This document shows, piece after piece, positions 55,201-64,000 of a stretch of DNA of 64,000 bases. Position numbers and translations under genes: made by a program. The notes beneath the pieces were generated by a model, which was not told the origin of the DNA, made no database searches, and saw only the letters and a program-made list of their open reading frames with translations. This DNA comes from Desmonostoc muscorum LEGE 12446. Its GTDB lineage: Bacteria; Cyanobacteriota; Cyanobacteriia; Cyanobacteriales; Nostocaceae. The DNA is taken from the NCBI RefSeq assembly GCF_015207005.2, contig NZ_JADEXS020000001.1, positions 2,728,001 to 2,792,000 on the forward strand, in the 5' to 3' direction. Each line of letters opens with the position of its first letter. The first letter of the stretch is position 1.

Positions 55201-58200
55201 GATACTGCCACCAGCTACAAGTCCTGGATTGCCGATGAAATTGCCATTAGCATCTCTGGATTCAAAGCGATACAAGGTAGCAGCAATTACCTCTGCATTT
55301 GGGTCAAGAATAACGCCCGGATCGAGAGTTGGTGACGGTACTGAATCATCGTCAGGTCGGAAGTGATTGGTGAATACACCGCTAAAGTTATCATCACCAG
55401 GAACTTTGACAGTCACACCATTGATCGCAGTGCCAGTTTCAGAGTCTTTCAGGCTATCTTGCAGCAATAGATCGATATTGTTGCCTGCTTTAATAGAATC
55501 GACATTCACCGTAAAGTTTGTAACTGCATCGTTACGCAAACGTCCTTTCAAGTTGAGGGCAACATTCCCTTGGGCATCGGCGAAAACCTGTTCTGGACGG
55601 TCGGCACTCTCAACTAGCTCGACATTAATTCGGTTAGTTGTAGTACCAATATTTCCACCTGCTTGTGCGTCGAAGATATTCGTCCGCACTATTGCTTGTG
55701 AACCAGAGGAAAGAATATTTCCCTCTGTCTTAATCAGAGTTTTACCAATTGGATTGTCGATTAAATCGTTGAAGAGAATATCTGAGGACTTGCTGTTTTC
55801 GATATCAATTAAAGTCGGCTCGACAATGCGGCGGATATCGAATTGCAACCCTACTTTATCTTTACCACCCCTGAGATAGACAGTTGGCGAGCTGGTACTG
55901 TTGACAACATCAATCTTGTTAATTGTTAGTTGCTTAGTAGAAGCATTAGATATCTTCACTTTTCGCAAAGTGTCGCTGAAGTCGAAGGTGCTGTTACTAC
56001 CATTAATTACACCGCCGTTAGCTTCAAACAGTACCTCGCCAGCACCATCATTGTTGATATCGTCCACCGAAATGTTACCTGCGATCGCACCCGATTTCTG
56101 TCCACCATTCACGGTGACGTTAACAGCTTTGGTAATATTGCCGTTAGCATCCACTTCTAGGTCTGGGCTAGGGCCAGGTGTAATCACCACATCGGCATCC
56201 CAGGTAACATTACCTGATTTCAGCCCGCCGCTAGAATCGCTGTTGGCTGCCTCAACCAACAAGGCAAGGCGATTAATGCCCGATTTTTTGGTAAGTGGTG
56301 TTGTGGCATTGTCACGAGATCCGGCGGTAACAGTTGCGCCTGCGTCGGCATCAATATTTGTGTTAAAAGATTGGGTGATATCTCCCGGTTCTCTGGAAGG
56401 GCCGATGCCGATAAATAGGGAATTTTTGTTGTTGGCAATAGTTACGCCATTCGTTAGCGCCTGGATGTCAACTCCATAATTGCCGACAATTGTTGTATTT
56501 GTATTAGCACCGCCTTCAATGACGACATCCACATTTGAGGTAACATTTCCCTGACCGCGAGCGGTAGAAGCACCAAAGAGACCGCCACCTTTAGCTTTTG
56601 AGTTCACCGTATTGTCTAGTTTGGAAACCGTAGCCGCGATCTTAACAGTATCGGCAGTAATGCTGGCACTGTCACCCACAGTTGTCTTAGTGGTGTTAGT
56701 CGTGTTGGCGGTTGCCTCGCCCGTAATTACACCGATGACACCTCCACCATAGGCAACCGTACTTGCTTTGTTGGTATTGACGGTATCGGCAGTCAGTTTG
56801 AAGTTGCCTCCGGCGATAATTTGCACTCCATTAGCACTGATATTGCCACTGCTGTCCTCAACCCCTACAAAGGCTTTACTGGTGTTATTGAGCGTAGTTG
56901 TTACCTTGGTGATGCCAACTTTAACGACTCCCCCAGCGCGGTTGTCGCCACTACCAGTAATATTGGCATTAGAGCTAGATGCGATCGTCACGTCACCGCC
57001 AGCATTGATTAATTTGGCAGCAACATAAGCTGTCACTTTAGGCGATGCAGTTAATTCGCCTTTAGGAACTGACACTTCGACTACACCGCCAGCACCGCCT
57101 TGTACAGTAACTGAAGACTTGCCATCACCAGAAGATGGTTTAATTAAACTCAGAGGCACGCTACCAGAACCCAACAGACGATGTTCACCTTGAGGCTGAG
57201 AATTTAAATTCATATAGATGGATTGAGTTCCCGCAGCTGCTGTGAGGTCAATTCCTTCTGTGCCGATGAAGTGCAAACCTGTCAACCCGGCTGTATCTAT
57301 ATCGATCGCCGAGCCATTTGGAGTTGCCGCCAGTTTAAAGTTGTTATCATCTTGCTTAATTACGTAGTACGTAACGCCACTCTCCAGTCCGCCTAATGGT
57401 AAGTCACTGACTCTTACCAGACTGTGGGTAACGCTTGGGTCTACTCCATTGCGGGAAATTTCTATCGCTAGTCTATCGTCACCAGCAACATTAGGATCAT
57501 CTATGGCATTATCCAAAGTTGTTGCTAACTTCAGTTCATTGTCATTAACTTTGATAACGAAGTAGCGTCCGTCGTTGACAAGATTGCCGATTACCGCTCC
57601 AGTCGAGCGATACACGACCTCATCGCCTGTCACAAGTCCATGATTTTTAATCAGAATATTGTTGTTGTTAACTTCAACGCTGTTGCCCTGCTCGTTTGTT
57701 TGCGGTACGACTTCTCCATCTTGCGTCGTCACATTCACATCGACAAGTCCGCTACTAAATTTCACTGGTTCTGGCGAGCGGTAAGTAACAGCTTGTTCGT
57801 TACTGAATCCGTGATTGTTAATGTTGATAGTGTCAGTATCTTTGTTAACAGCTGTCGTCCAGAATCCAGCTAGCGGTGCGGTGGCTTCTGCTAAGGTACG
57901 CGCTAGTTTGATGGTTGTGTCGTCTATCTTGCGAACGTAGTAAGTTTGTGATTGGTCGAGTCCGCCGACAATCGGATTGCTGCTGCTACTGTACTTAACG
58001 CGATCGCCTGTCTCAAAGTTATGCGGCCCCTCAAATTTAATAATGTCCTTACTAGAATCAATGCTAGCTGCATTAAATGAGGAACCTAAGCGGATCGTAT
58101 TGTCGTTGGCATTTGCTACCAAGACGTTATATTCGCGTCCACTGACAAGACCGTTAATGGCCGAGTTACCTTGAGCATCGTAGACAACGGCATCTCCATC

Positions 58201-61200
58201 TTCTAACTTGAAGTCAAACTTGATGGTATCTGCATTCGTGTTGACATTGGCTGGCTGAATGATATCGCTGGGAGGAGTAGTGTCAACTTTGGGCGCGATC
58301 GCTTCTACAGTGACATCCCCACCCGCAATTATGCTGGAGTTGCTGCCGATATAACTGGTGACTTCAGGCGAAGCATTCACCTTGGCAACGGGAACGCCGA
58401 TATCAACAACACCGCCGCCGAAGCTCTTACCGATGGCATCTCCTTCCGCTAATTGGGAGTTTGCTCTGACGGTGACATCATGCGCTATGTTTTGGGCAGA
58501 AACGTTATTGGCGATATAAGCGGATATCTTAGGAGTAATAGTAACGGTTGCTTTCGATTCTCTGACTCCCACAATACCGCCCGATCCTGTGACTACCTGA
58601 GTCGTTGCCGTATTAGCACTAGTTGCCAGCACCTCTAGATTGTTTACCTTGACAATCTGAGTTCCGGTGCCGAGATAAGCTTGAGTAGAACCTGTCACTT
58701 GAGCATCGGCTAGCATTACACCAACTGCAACAAGACCACCAGAGCCTGCTTTTGCTTGGCTATTAATGGCAGCGTTTGAGTCGGCTTGAACCTTCACATT
58801 ACCTTTAGCAGTAATTGTCGTACTGTTAATGTACGCAGTAACGTCATTACTAAGTGTGGAATCGGCTTTGCCACCCGCACCAGAACCGCCAAAGGAGATA
58901 GATGCGGCAGTGGCAACAGCCAGAGCTTTAATACTCGATGTGGAGTCAGCACTAACAGTTACGTCACCATTAGTTGACGTAACATTACTACCGTTGATGA
59001 ACGCCGTCACGGTATTGTCGATCGCGTTCTTTGCTAGCGAAGTGCCAACTGATGCACCGATAAGTCCGATCGATAATGCGCCCGATCCCACGTCGGAATT
59101 GATTGTGGCGCTATCGATTGCCTCCAGTTTCACCGAATTTGTTGCAGTTACCGTACTGTCATCGATCACACTAGAAATTGTGTTGGTTATAGAGTTATTC
59201 GCCGACGCGCCGCCACCGGATAAGCTGCCACCACCACCGATCGCCGCTGAAGCAGTTACAGCAACTGATAGAGCCTCAATCTGGGCAGTTGAGTTGGCTG
59301 CCAATTCCACTCCACCACTCGCTGTCACAGTACTGTGAGAAATGCGAGCTTGTACGGTATTGCCAATTTCATTGTCGGCGATCGATGCCGTTACTGTTAA
59401 ACCTCCAGCCCCGATTCCACCTGCCACAGCGATGCTGCTGCCTACCGTCTTGGAACTTATATCAGAACTGTCCTTGGCGTTCAATTTCACCGAGGCTCCA
59501 GTTACCCGGCTGTCATTTTGGATAGCAGCTGCGATCGCGTTGTTAATTCTATTGTTCGCCTGGACACCTGCACCCGCCCGTGCCACGCTACCCCCACCGA
59601 TGGCAACTGATAAACTGCCTGCCAGGGACAAAGCTTTTACCGTTTCGTTAGCAGTTGCATTCAGGGCAACATCCTTGTTAGCAGTAACAAAAGAATTGTC
59701 GAGCGTCGCTTTCACTTTATTAGCGATCGTGTTTTCGGCAACTCCGGCTCCTACCGATACCGTACCACTGCCGCCACCGCCACCGGCACCGGCGAGTCCA
59801 AAGCCGCCTACATCAGCTGTAATCTTAGAGCTATCATCGGCACTGAGGATGATGCCGCCGTTTGTCGTACTGACATTATTAGCGTTGTTGCTGTTGTTAA
59901 TCAACGCTTCTACGGCGTTCTTAATCGTGTTAGTTGAGCTTGCACCCGCACCAGAACCCGCCAAACCGCCGCCTGCACCGCCTGTTACGGAGAGTGCCAC
60001 GCCTACAGCGAGGGCATCGATTTTGGCAGTAGTCGTTGCGCTCAGGTTAATGTCGCTGGAGGCAAATACTTTGGAAGTATCGATGAAGGCTTTAACCGAG
60101 TTGTTCTTGATATCTGTACCGATGGTGTTTTTGGCAAGCGAGGCGCTGACTGCTACGCTAATGCCACCACCAGCACCGCCTGCTATTGACAGCGCACCGC
60201 TACCCGCATCTGCCTTAATCGCGGAGTTGTCTGTCGCGCTCAAGTTGAGCGTGCCACCGTTAACGGTGACTTGACTGGAATTTTTAATCGATGCTTCTAT
60301 TATGTTGGCGATCGCGTTTGTGGATTGAGAACCTGCTCCCGAAGCAGTGATGCCACCACTAGCACCACCTGCAACTGCTGCTACGCCTGTAATCGTTAGG
60401 GCATTAATTTTTGCTGCCGAGTCTACCGTCAGGGAAGCAATACCAGATGTCGTCACCTTAGAATCATCAATACTGACTTTCAACGTATTGCCGATATTAT
60501 TGGTTGCCAGGGACGCGCCAACAGAAACGCCTATGCTGCCTGCTTGACCTCCAGCAACGGCGATCGCTGCTGCACCTGCTGCTGCGTCGATGCTAGAAGT
60601 ATCCTTGGCAAATAGCGTAACGGCTCCGGTAACATTGACATCCGATTGGTTCTTGATCGATGCCTCGATTGTGTTGTTAATAGTGTTATCTGATGAAGTT
60701 CCAGCTCCAGAAGCACTTAAAGTAGTTTGACCGAATGCGGCTGAAATCGATCCGGCGAGCGTTAAAGCTTCGATTTTGGCTTGAGAAGTCGCGCTTAAAT
60801 CTAAGCCACCACCTGTAGAATTAACAATCGCGTCATCAATATTTGCCGTAACTGCATTTTGAATATCGTTTTTGGCTAGTGAAGCACCAATTGTAGTTGC
60901 ACCGCTAAGTTGCTGTCCAACAGCTATGGCAATAGCAACGCCGCCAGCATCCGCTCGAATCTTAGATTCATCTTTAGCAGATAGGGTAACATTTCCACTT
61001 GCCTTTACATTTGCCTTATTTCTAATTTCCGCTTTAGTCTTGTTGCGGATTGTATTGCCAGACCCCGCACCAGCACCAGCAAACGCCCCAGCTAATTTGC
61101 TTTCCGGGGTTTTACCAGTAGGAATGTTAGCGACAAGTGTGCCACCGATGGTAACAGCTTCGATTAAAGCTAAGGAAATAGCCTCTAAATTGACATTATT

Positions 61201-64000
61201 GACTGAAGTAATTGATGTGTTATCAATGTAGGCTTGCAGGTTGTGTGCAATGTCATTTTTAGCAAACGATACGCCCAGCCCTGCATTACCTCCACTGAAA
61301 GTTGCATTACCAGCCGCCGCCAATATATAGGAATTGTCAGCGACATCAAGGGACAAATCGCTGCCAATATTGAGTCCGTTTAATTTCTTACCAGCGATAT
61401 AAGCATTTGTACCAGCCCCGGTAATTTTGTTAACCGAAACTGAGAAACTTGCTGCTCCTCCCGAACTGGCAGTGCTGGCAGCGATCGCCGCCGATACCGC
61501 CACAATATCTGCGTTAAATTTTGCCGCAACGTCTACATTTCCTGTTGTTGTGATATCGGAACCATTAATGTAAGCTTGAGTTTGGTTATTGATCAGGTTG
61601 ACACCAATGGAGGCTCCAACGCCTGCCGTACCACCATAACTTAATGCTCCGGCAACGCCTATTATTGATGACTCATCTGTTGACTCGATTTTAATGCTAC
61701 CAGCCGTAACAGAGGAATTGTTGATGTAAGCAGAGGTATCACTGTCAATCTGGTTAACAGATACCGACCCAGCTACAGCTATACTGATGCCACTCGTTCG
61801 CGCTGCACCCGATCCGCCAGCCGTAACTGTAACCATGCTGCCCGATACTTGGGCATCAAGCCTCAGCTCGCCTGACATAGTTACAACAGAATTGTCAATG
61901 TAAGCTTTTGTCTTACTGTTGATCGTATTTTGCGAATACGATCCGGCGATTCCGGCTGAACTTTTACCTCCTACAGAGATTGCCGCCGCACCAGCTACAG
62001 CAGTGATGTCGGTGTCGTTAATCGCAGATATATCGAATCCAACAGCATTATCAATCTTGGCATTACGAATGTAAGCTTCAGTAGTATCGGTAATCGTGTT
62101 GATAGAAACATCGCCAGAAATTGAGATTCCCCACTTAGCTTTTCCTGCTTCCTCTGAGGGTGCCTCAACGCCAACTGAAGGAAGTGAAACTTCTGGAACT
62201 TTTGGAGTTTCTGGACCCGTTACTGCTGCTGCCAAACTGCCACTACCAATCAAACCATTATTCAAGGCGACAATTTTAACTTTACCGCCGGCAGTTAAAG
62301 AACCCGCATCATCCGACTCTGTACCTTTATTACCAATTAATGCTTTTGTATCGCGGGTAATGTCATTAAATCCTAAAGATGCACCAACACCAACGTTGTC
62401 TGCAACTGCAATACCCCCAACAAATTTAAACAGTTGTACTTCATCTTCAGCAATCACTAACTGATTTAGATTAGTCTTGTAGGCGTTATTTTCAACAGCC
62501 AATATACCATCATCGTCTATTGTTAATTTGCCATCTTTGTTACTATCTAAACCGAGTATATATTGCTCTACTTCAACATCTAATAAATCTCGTTCTTTTG
62601 CTACAAAATAATGTTCTTTCCCTGTAGCAAGTGTTGGATTTAAGTTGATGACATTGCCAGCAAATGCGTCGGCTTTGGTGGTGGCAAGCTGAATTTTCTT
62701 AGGATCTTCCGTAGCTATCACATAGTAAGTTTCGTTATTTAACAATCCACCGACGGGATTGTTACCGCTAGTGTTGTATGTAAAAACATCTCCTGTTTTT
62801 AAGACGGGGAAAATATATTGTGGCTGCAGATAGGGAGGCCCGTACTGAGGCTCTAACGGCTCTATATGAATTGCCTTACCGTCTTGTGCGTCGGCTTTAG
62901 TTTGAGCTAGCTTGATTTTTTTAGGGTTCTTACTGTCTACGATAACATAGTAAAGTTGACCATCAGACAATCCACTAACGGGGAGAAGAATAGCAGAGGG
63001 TACGTCATATATGATCGCATCTCCAGTTTCTAAACCAAGTTCGCTTCCCACAGTGATGGTATCCGTAGCCCCATCCACATCAAATTTGGGAGAGAATGTA
63101 ATAGGACTGCGAGTTGGATATTTGTTGAATGTGATTGTTTCATCATCCCCATTGACATCGGTAGAGGGGTTAAAAGTAGCAGCATCATCCGGATATAATA
63201 ATTTTTGGAAACCGTTTTGTAGATTGTCTTGTCCAAAAGGCTGGCGAAAATCTTTATCGATTTGGATGAAACCATCTCCTGTAACAATAGTTGCTCCATC
63301 ATCAATCTGAGATATAGTGTGATTATTAACAGTAGCAATGGAAACACTGGCATTAACTGCTGCCTCTTCTGCCTTACCACCTGACTGTGTAAAAGAAATC
63401 TGTCGCTGCGCCGTGTCGCCTCTAACAAACAATGTCTCGCCGTAAACACTAGCACCTTTTTCGATCAGCGCCGTTGTATTGTTGTTGTAAACTGTCTGTA
63501 GATATGAACCTCCAACACCTTTTGCTGACTCTGTACCAAAGAAGAGAATGTCAGCGTTGCCGGACAGATCCACCGTCTCAACATCAGTTTTTGCCTGTAT
63601 CTTAACGTGCTGTTCTTCAGAGCGATAAGTTTCCTGCTGATTTATCTTCGCATTCTCATGAATAATGGCGTTGGTAGTATTGTTTAACTCAAAATAATTA
63701 CCCGAACCCGCACCGGCAAATTTATTGCCTACTGCTGCACTTTGCGCCCAAGATGAAAATAACCCATTTTGCAGACCAAAGTTGGTATTCAGTTTCTCAA
63801 TGATATCTGCAGCTCCTGTTAGCTGAAACCACTGAAGATCGTAAGGAACTCTTGTTTCAGCCGTTACGGAAAGAGACTTCTTCGCATCAACAATTGTATT
63901 GTCGCCAATAAAGGCGCTAGAGTTATTATTAAACCTGCCAATAGTAATGGCACCACTAACGGAGTTGTTGCTATTGTTGCCCGAAGAACTGGGTGTTACT
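49285..64000 (-). CDS. giant RTX/filamentous adhesin-like protein, partial (5' end outside window)
   Basis: The frame is open from the stop at 49285 to the right edge at 64000, over 4,900 residues, without any stop. It is one of the largest proteins expected in the genome. From N to C: a filamentous-adhesin-like region; modules containing LxxGxxYYVI (62.6-63.1 kb, and again at 57.2-58.3 kb); about 3.8 kb of alternating 61-62-residue beta repeats (58.3-62.1 kb); a beta-rich middle; then GGxGxDxxx RTX calcium-binding repeats (49.6-52.3 kb). The C-terminal tail includes FDWSGEFNSYWVPFSPFG. RTX repeats suggest type I secretion and a calcium-dependent fold at the cell surface. The many antisense ORFs inside it are shadows. 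Confidence 0.85.
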   Translation of the reverse strand, partial: VTPSSSGNNSNNSVSGAITIGRFNNNSSAFIGDNTIVDAKKSLSVTAETRVPYDLQWFQLTGAADIIEKLNTNFGLQNGLFSSWAQSAAVGNKFAGAGSGNYFELNNTTNAIIHENAKINQQETYRSEEQHVKIQAKTDVETVDLSGNADILFFGTESAKGVGGSYLQTVYNNNTTALIEKGASVYGETLFVRGDTAQRQISFTQSGGKAEEAAVNASVSIATVNNHTISQIDDGATIVTGDGFIQIDKDFRQPFGQDNLQNGFQKLLYPDDAATFNPSTDVNGDDETITFNKYPTRSPITFSPKFDVDGATDTITVGSELGLETGDAIIYDVPSAILLPVSGLSDGQLYYVIVDSKNPKKIKLAQTKADAQDGKAIHIEPLEPQYGPPYLQPQYIFPVLKTGDVFTYNTSGNNPVGGLLNNETYYVIATEDPKKIQLATTKADAFAGNVINLNPTLATGKEHYFVAKERDLLDVEVEQYILGLDSNKDGKLTIDDDGILAVENNAYKTNLNQLVIAEDEVQLFKFVGGIAVADNVGVGASLGFNDITRDTKALIGNKGTESDDAGSLTAGGKVKIVALNNGLIGSGSLAAAVTGPETPKVPEVSLPSVGVEAPSEEAGKAKWGISISGDVSINTITDTTEAYIRNAKIDNAVGFDISAINDTDITAVAGAAAISVGGKSSAGIAGSYSQNTINSKTKAYIDNSVVTMSGELRLDAQVSGSMVTVTAGGSGAARTSGISIAVAGSVSVNQIDSDTSAYINNSSVTAGSIKIESTDESSIIGVAGALSYGGTAGVGASIGVNLINNQTQAYINGSDITTTGNVDVAAKFNADIVAVSAAIAASTASSGGAASFSVSVNKITGAGTNAYIAGKKLNGLNIGSDLSLDVADNSYILAAAGNATFSGGNAGLGVSFAKNDIAHNLQAYIDNTSITSVNNVNLEAISLALIEAVTIGGTLVANIPTGKTPESKLAGAFAGAGAGSGNTIRNKTKAEIRNKANVKASGNVTLSAKDESKIRADAGGVAIAIAVGQQLSGATTIGASLAKNDIQNAVTANIDDAIVNSTGGGLDLSATSQAKIEALTLAGSISAAFGQTTLSASGAGTSSDNTINNTIEASIKNQSDVNVTGAVTLFAKDTSSIDAAAGAAAIAVAGGQAGSIGVSVGASLATNNIGNTLKVSIDDSKVTTSGIASLTVDSAAKINALTITGVAAVAGGASGGITASGAGSQSTNAIANIIEASIKNSSQVTVNGGTLNLSATDNSAIKADAGSGALSIAGGAGGGISVAVSASLAKNTIGTDIKNNSVKAFIDTSKVFASSDINLSATTTAKIDALAVGVALSVTGGAGGGLAGSGAGASSTNTIKNAVEALINNSNNANNVSTTNGGIILSADDSSKITADVGGFGLAGAGGGGGSGTVSVGAGVAENTIANKVKATLDNSFVTANKDVALNATANETVKALSLAGSLSVAIGGGSVARAGAGVQANNRINNAIAAAIQNDSRVTGASVKLNAKDSSDISSKTVGSSIAVAGGIGAGGLTVTASIADNEIGNTVQARISHSTVTASGGVELAANSTAQIEALSVAVTASAAIGGGGSLSGGGASANNSITNTISSVIDDSTVTATNSVKLEAIDSATINSDVGSGALSIGLIGASVGTSLAKNAIDNTVTAFINGSNVTSTNGDVTVSADSTSSIKALAVATAASISFGGSGAGGKADSTLSNDVTAYINSTTITAKGNVKVQADSNAAINSQAKAGSGGLVAVGVMLADAQVTGSTQAYLGTGTQIVKVNNLEVLATSANTATTQVVTGSGGIVGVRESKATVTITPKISAYIANNVSAQNIAHDVTVRANSQLAEGDAIGKSFGGGVVDIGVPVAKVNASPEVTSYIGSNSSIIAGGDVTVEAIAPKVDTTPPSDIIQPANVNTNADTIKFDFKLEDGDAVVYDAQGNSAINGLVSGREYNVLVANANDNTIRLGSSFNAASIDSSKDIIKFEGPHNFETGDRVKYSSSSNPIVGGLDQSQTYYVRKIDDTTIKLARTLAEATAPLAGFWTTAVNKDTDTININNHGFSNEQAVTYRSPEPVKFSSGLVDVNVTTQDGEVVPQTNEQGNSVEVNNNNILIKNHGLVTGDEVVYRSTGAVIGNLVNDGRYFVIKVNDNELKLATTLDNAIDDPNVAGDDRLAIEISRNGVDPSVTHSLVRVSDLPLGGLESGVTYYVIKQDDNNFKLAATPNGSAIDIDTAGLTGLHFIGTEGIDLTAAAGTQSIYMNLNSQPQGEHRLLGSGSVPLSLIKPSSGDGKSSVTVQGGAGGVVEVSVPKGELTASPKVTAYVAAKLINAGGDVTIASSSNANITGSGDNRAGGVVKVGITKVTTTLNNTSKAFVGVEDSSGNISANGVQIIAGGNFKLTADTVNTNKASTVAYGGGVIGVITGEATANTTNTTKTTVGDSASITADTVKIAATVSKLDNTVNSKAKGGGLFGASTARGQGNVTSNVDVVIEGGANTNTTIVGNYGVDIQALTNGVTIANNKNSLFIGIGPSREPGDITQSFNTNIDADAGATVTAGSRDNATTPLTKKSGINRLALLVEAANSDSSGGLKSGNVTWDADVVITPGPSPDLEVDANGNITKAVNVTVNGGQKSGAIAGNISVDDINNDGAGEVLFEANGGVINGSNSTFDFSDTLRKVKISNASTKQLTINKIDVVNSTSSPTVYLRGGKDKVGLQFDIRRIVEPTLIDIENSKSSDILFNDLIDNPIGKTLIKTEGNILSSGSQAIVRTNIFDAQAGGNIGTTTNRINVELVESADRPEQVFADAQGNVALNLKGRLRNDAVTNFTVNVDSIKAGNNIDLLLQDSLKDSETGTAINGVTVKVPGDDNFSGVFTNHFRPDDDSVPSPTLDPGVILDPNAEVIAATLYRFESRDANGNFIGNPGLVAGGSIIVNAATKTALNPTINIQGIVDILGTGSVSVETDGSINLSEKTGDFRAGLVKSYFNNVTLTAPDSIVDALNDAASDVTGVNITLTSQTGGIGSSSNFLEIDSSNPNRGALKATAGQDIFITEISGDLNVDKVISTGNTTLTTSNGSILDFNQDSNSNIDAVNIDLNALGGSIGTSTEDLEINTSTTGRLVAKADGGTTADGNIYLTETSTALNVLLAEAVDGIVRLTVNETSARGEDLKLLANGQTSTGTNISKGRIAASGSVKLRVGDNVTTTDNSEIVAGRTVTIQGDYLNLDAAVGTNMDLRGTITPGSGVDDKTEIFGNSDNDTFTFNQTFLGGQTNVYGGATATSGVDDGEDQFIVNQLQSMTTSRNGKRDTLNLDGQADTDTYTINTTGSQGAYRDYIINVLDKGAKNDGADTLTINGADSSANDAIDDIFLMRRMNFIPGETADTPASVSLLHGTLAQTQTASSLASDRPQQVQRINYDANINGSLNVNGLGGNDYFASDDNSAVTNLDGGAGNDQFQIGQLFGTERDTAIGNLAASDVFDTVRTTRGYLSRGNSFATTVKGGTGEDAFTVYSNQAQLNLQGNDGNDEFVIRAFVLADENSNPLVGDVSTSGNTQVNTGAGDDRVQYNVNAPVAIDGGTGFDKIVALGTEFADTFIISEQGISGAGINTTFNNAEVVEVDGLEGDDEFFVISTAPGVATRIIGGLGSDIVNIASDVTTKNLVTDHLLNKIRGPVEVIGGTTNADRSLKVAVILPKESNAPLFAIAAQPDENEQIDTLNIFDDSSQEDKVGVLTATNLSGFNMAADLTFSGTTAFGEPNVFKGGITYGDATTGKTTFEVLNLLMGSGNDKLTIASTLSTTAKHGGITTVHGGGNRYLTDAVTGTFITDNTGQKIVGGDTIIINGGGGTNSPLVVYGDTSQDGAWYAGSPTAVESLDLGLKPFDQAGTASDRFKFPIANSFALAGNDTIDARNLFKNIPVGQLPSVGLTIYSGAGNDTIYGSQAGDHIAGGSGNDKIEGQQGNDHIYGDSGFNVNPITRELTVVNVNTSTNSSRDSLTAGDDTIDGGIGENIIVGDYGIITQTSGTKRILTTSNVIQVETANPAAGGNDTITTGGDRDIILGGNGSDNINAGDGNNIAIGDSGKVTIAAGKVNRIETTDSNLGGNDTITTGSGEDIVLGGFGSDNLTTGASNDVVLGDNGYISYVEIDNDPTNIDRITTTNAKDGGNDTVNSGAGNDIVLGGVGDDQINAGDGNDLIFGDNGKVEGSVNANLLPLSTLTKPFTFTSIDTTNTNASANPLGGNDIIYAGVGKDIALGGQGNDTVYGEAGDDDIIGGHNVAGGNDGNDILDGGTGNDAIAGDNASILRRGDALSPRIRTLKGQVIYDGNGNAQVNPNAQNNPNGVEERQIVLFDHSDTPSANIFGNDNIAGGAQADVIFGQLGDDTIQGDGSVSINTTSASVEDFAGVGTDGDDYIEGNGGSDRIFGNLGQDDIIGGSSNLFSLTTPSQRPDGADTIFGGAGTDIARNDLGDTSANGHAQDADYILGDNGNILRLIGSNGQFLTFTYDFYGTLKVIPRAIELLDYTQGGASSDPGTGDILHGESGDDVIHGMSGNDVIFGEGQDDDIYGGTGSDRIYGGAGEDGILGDDGKIFTSRNGLTETLYGINTVNVQTQISLPGPFTGAWIFITGRLNKTVDLAAVSIGGNDVIYGGLGDDFLHGGAGDDGISGAEAQTAFYNSNPVTNTNPLGYDPVTRKLAAYDANNPLKKINNFFLNFDATDSSGNKMNDGKDRIFGDLGNDWLVGGTQNDRLFGGMGDDVINADDNHDTAGGLNNNSDTPQFADADFAFGGGGLDVLVGNTGGDRLFDWSGEFNSYWVPFSPFGEPTVFRKPSPYVQQFLLDLGKESGADRTLSEPNGELGLVTQKDPQWQDQNGSPRDPQGNNSNGVRDTQGAPEDDRSTAISLTGGGR
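49600..52320 (-). repeat. RTX (GGxGxDxxx) calcium-binding repeats
   Basis: Many nonapeptide copies such as GGNGSDNIN, GSGNDKIEG, GGTGNDAIAG and GGLGDDFLHG are grouped in blocks separated by 30-60-residue linkers. Such repeats fold into parallel beta-rolls upon binding calcium outside the cell. Confidence 0.9.
58300..62100 (-). repeat. alternating two-type beta-repeat array inside the giant gene
   Basis: Two related units of about 61-62 residues alternate. One has a core like NTI.N..EA.IKN...V...G.VTLSA.D.S.I.A.AG..AIAV.GG. The other is like N.I.N.V.A.IDDS.V..SG...L.A...A.I.AL...GA.S...G. The double unit is about 123 residues (about 370 bases). Confidence 0.7.

Noticed and set aside
49361..63310. 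Many plus-strand ORFs of 60-310 codons opposite the giant gene
   Set aside because: They are antisense shadows caused by the repetitive, GC-biased codons of the giant gene (for example rich in Pro, Leu and Ala without motifs).

Overview
The window is chromosomal DNA from a filamentous, heterocystous-type cyanobacterium (Nostoc/Anabaena/Calothrix-like). The evidence is the photosystem genes psbA (partial) and psaC, the carotenoid isomerase gene crtH, very many GCGATCGC (HIP1) sites, abundant heptanucleotide tandem repeats between genes, small MITE-like elements, and a class II ribonucleotide reductase gene carrying a group I intron. The species cannot be fixed from the sequence alone.

Layout. 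0-8.3 kb: 5' end of psbA, a PNPOx-like flavoprotein, an L,D-transpeptidase, cysE, two envelope proteins, a rhodanese, hrcA and a membrane protein whose start codon lies on the edge of a MITE. 8.7-11.3 kb: nrdJ, split by a 286-nt ORF-less group I intron one codon after the radical cysteine. 11.5-15.6 kb: a small unknown protein, an RRM RNA-binding protein, an aminotransferase, a YjbQ protein and pyrD. 15.6-19.1 kb: a membrane-anchored HTH-like protein, a cluster of TTTGCC/GGCAAA palindromes, then a Ro60/Rsr (TROVE) gene with three tandem tRNA-like Y-RNA genes before it and a fourth, divergent one after it. I regard this as the most interesting system in the window. 19.2-29.3 kb: an STAND/NB-ARC-type regulator divergent from a PD-(D/E)XK-like nuclease, with a palindrome between them, an OpuC-type ABC transporter, gamma-glutamyltransferase, a PIN-domain toxin-like pair and an aldo/keto reductase. 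29.3-41 kb: repeat-rich intergenic DNA, hydrolases, aroE, upp, crtH, an Uma2 relic and a beta-lactamase gene with two in-frame stops. 41.4-43.8 kb: a tightly coupled GHKL ATPase plus Rossmann/methyltransferase-like pair, a candidate defence module. 44-49 kb: glmS (with a repeat-derived insertion), psaC and small unknown proteins. 49.3-64 kb: one giant RTX/adhesin-like reading frame of more than 4,900 residues that runs off the right edge.

How the parts fit together. Most genes are single housekeeping or envelope genes separated by repeat-filled spacers. The Rsr locus is different because it looks like a functional RNA-protein unit. Ro proteins bind Y RNAs, and a subset of bacterial Y RNAs carry a tRNA-like module. 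Here each RNA has an acceptor-like stem, a TpsiC arm and (in three of four) a D arm, but the anticodon arm is replaced by a hairpin with a CTTGCC...GACGAA core. The same 16-nt hairpin recurs in the rsr mRNA leader, 12 nt before the start codon.
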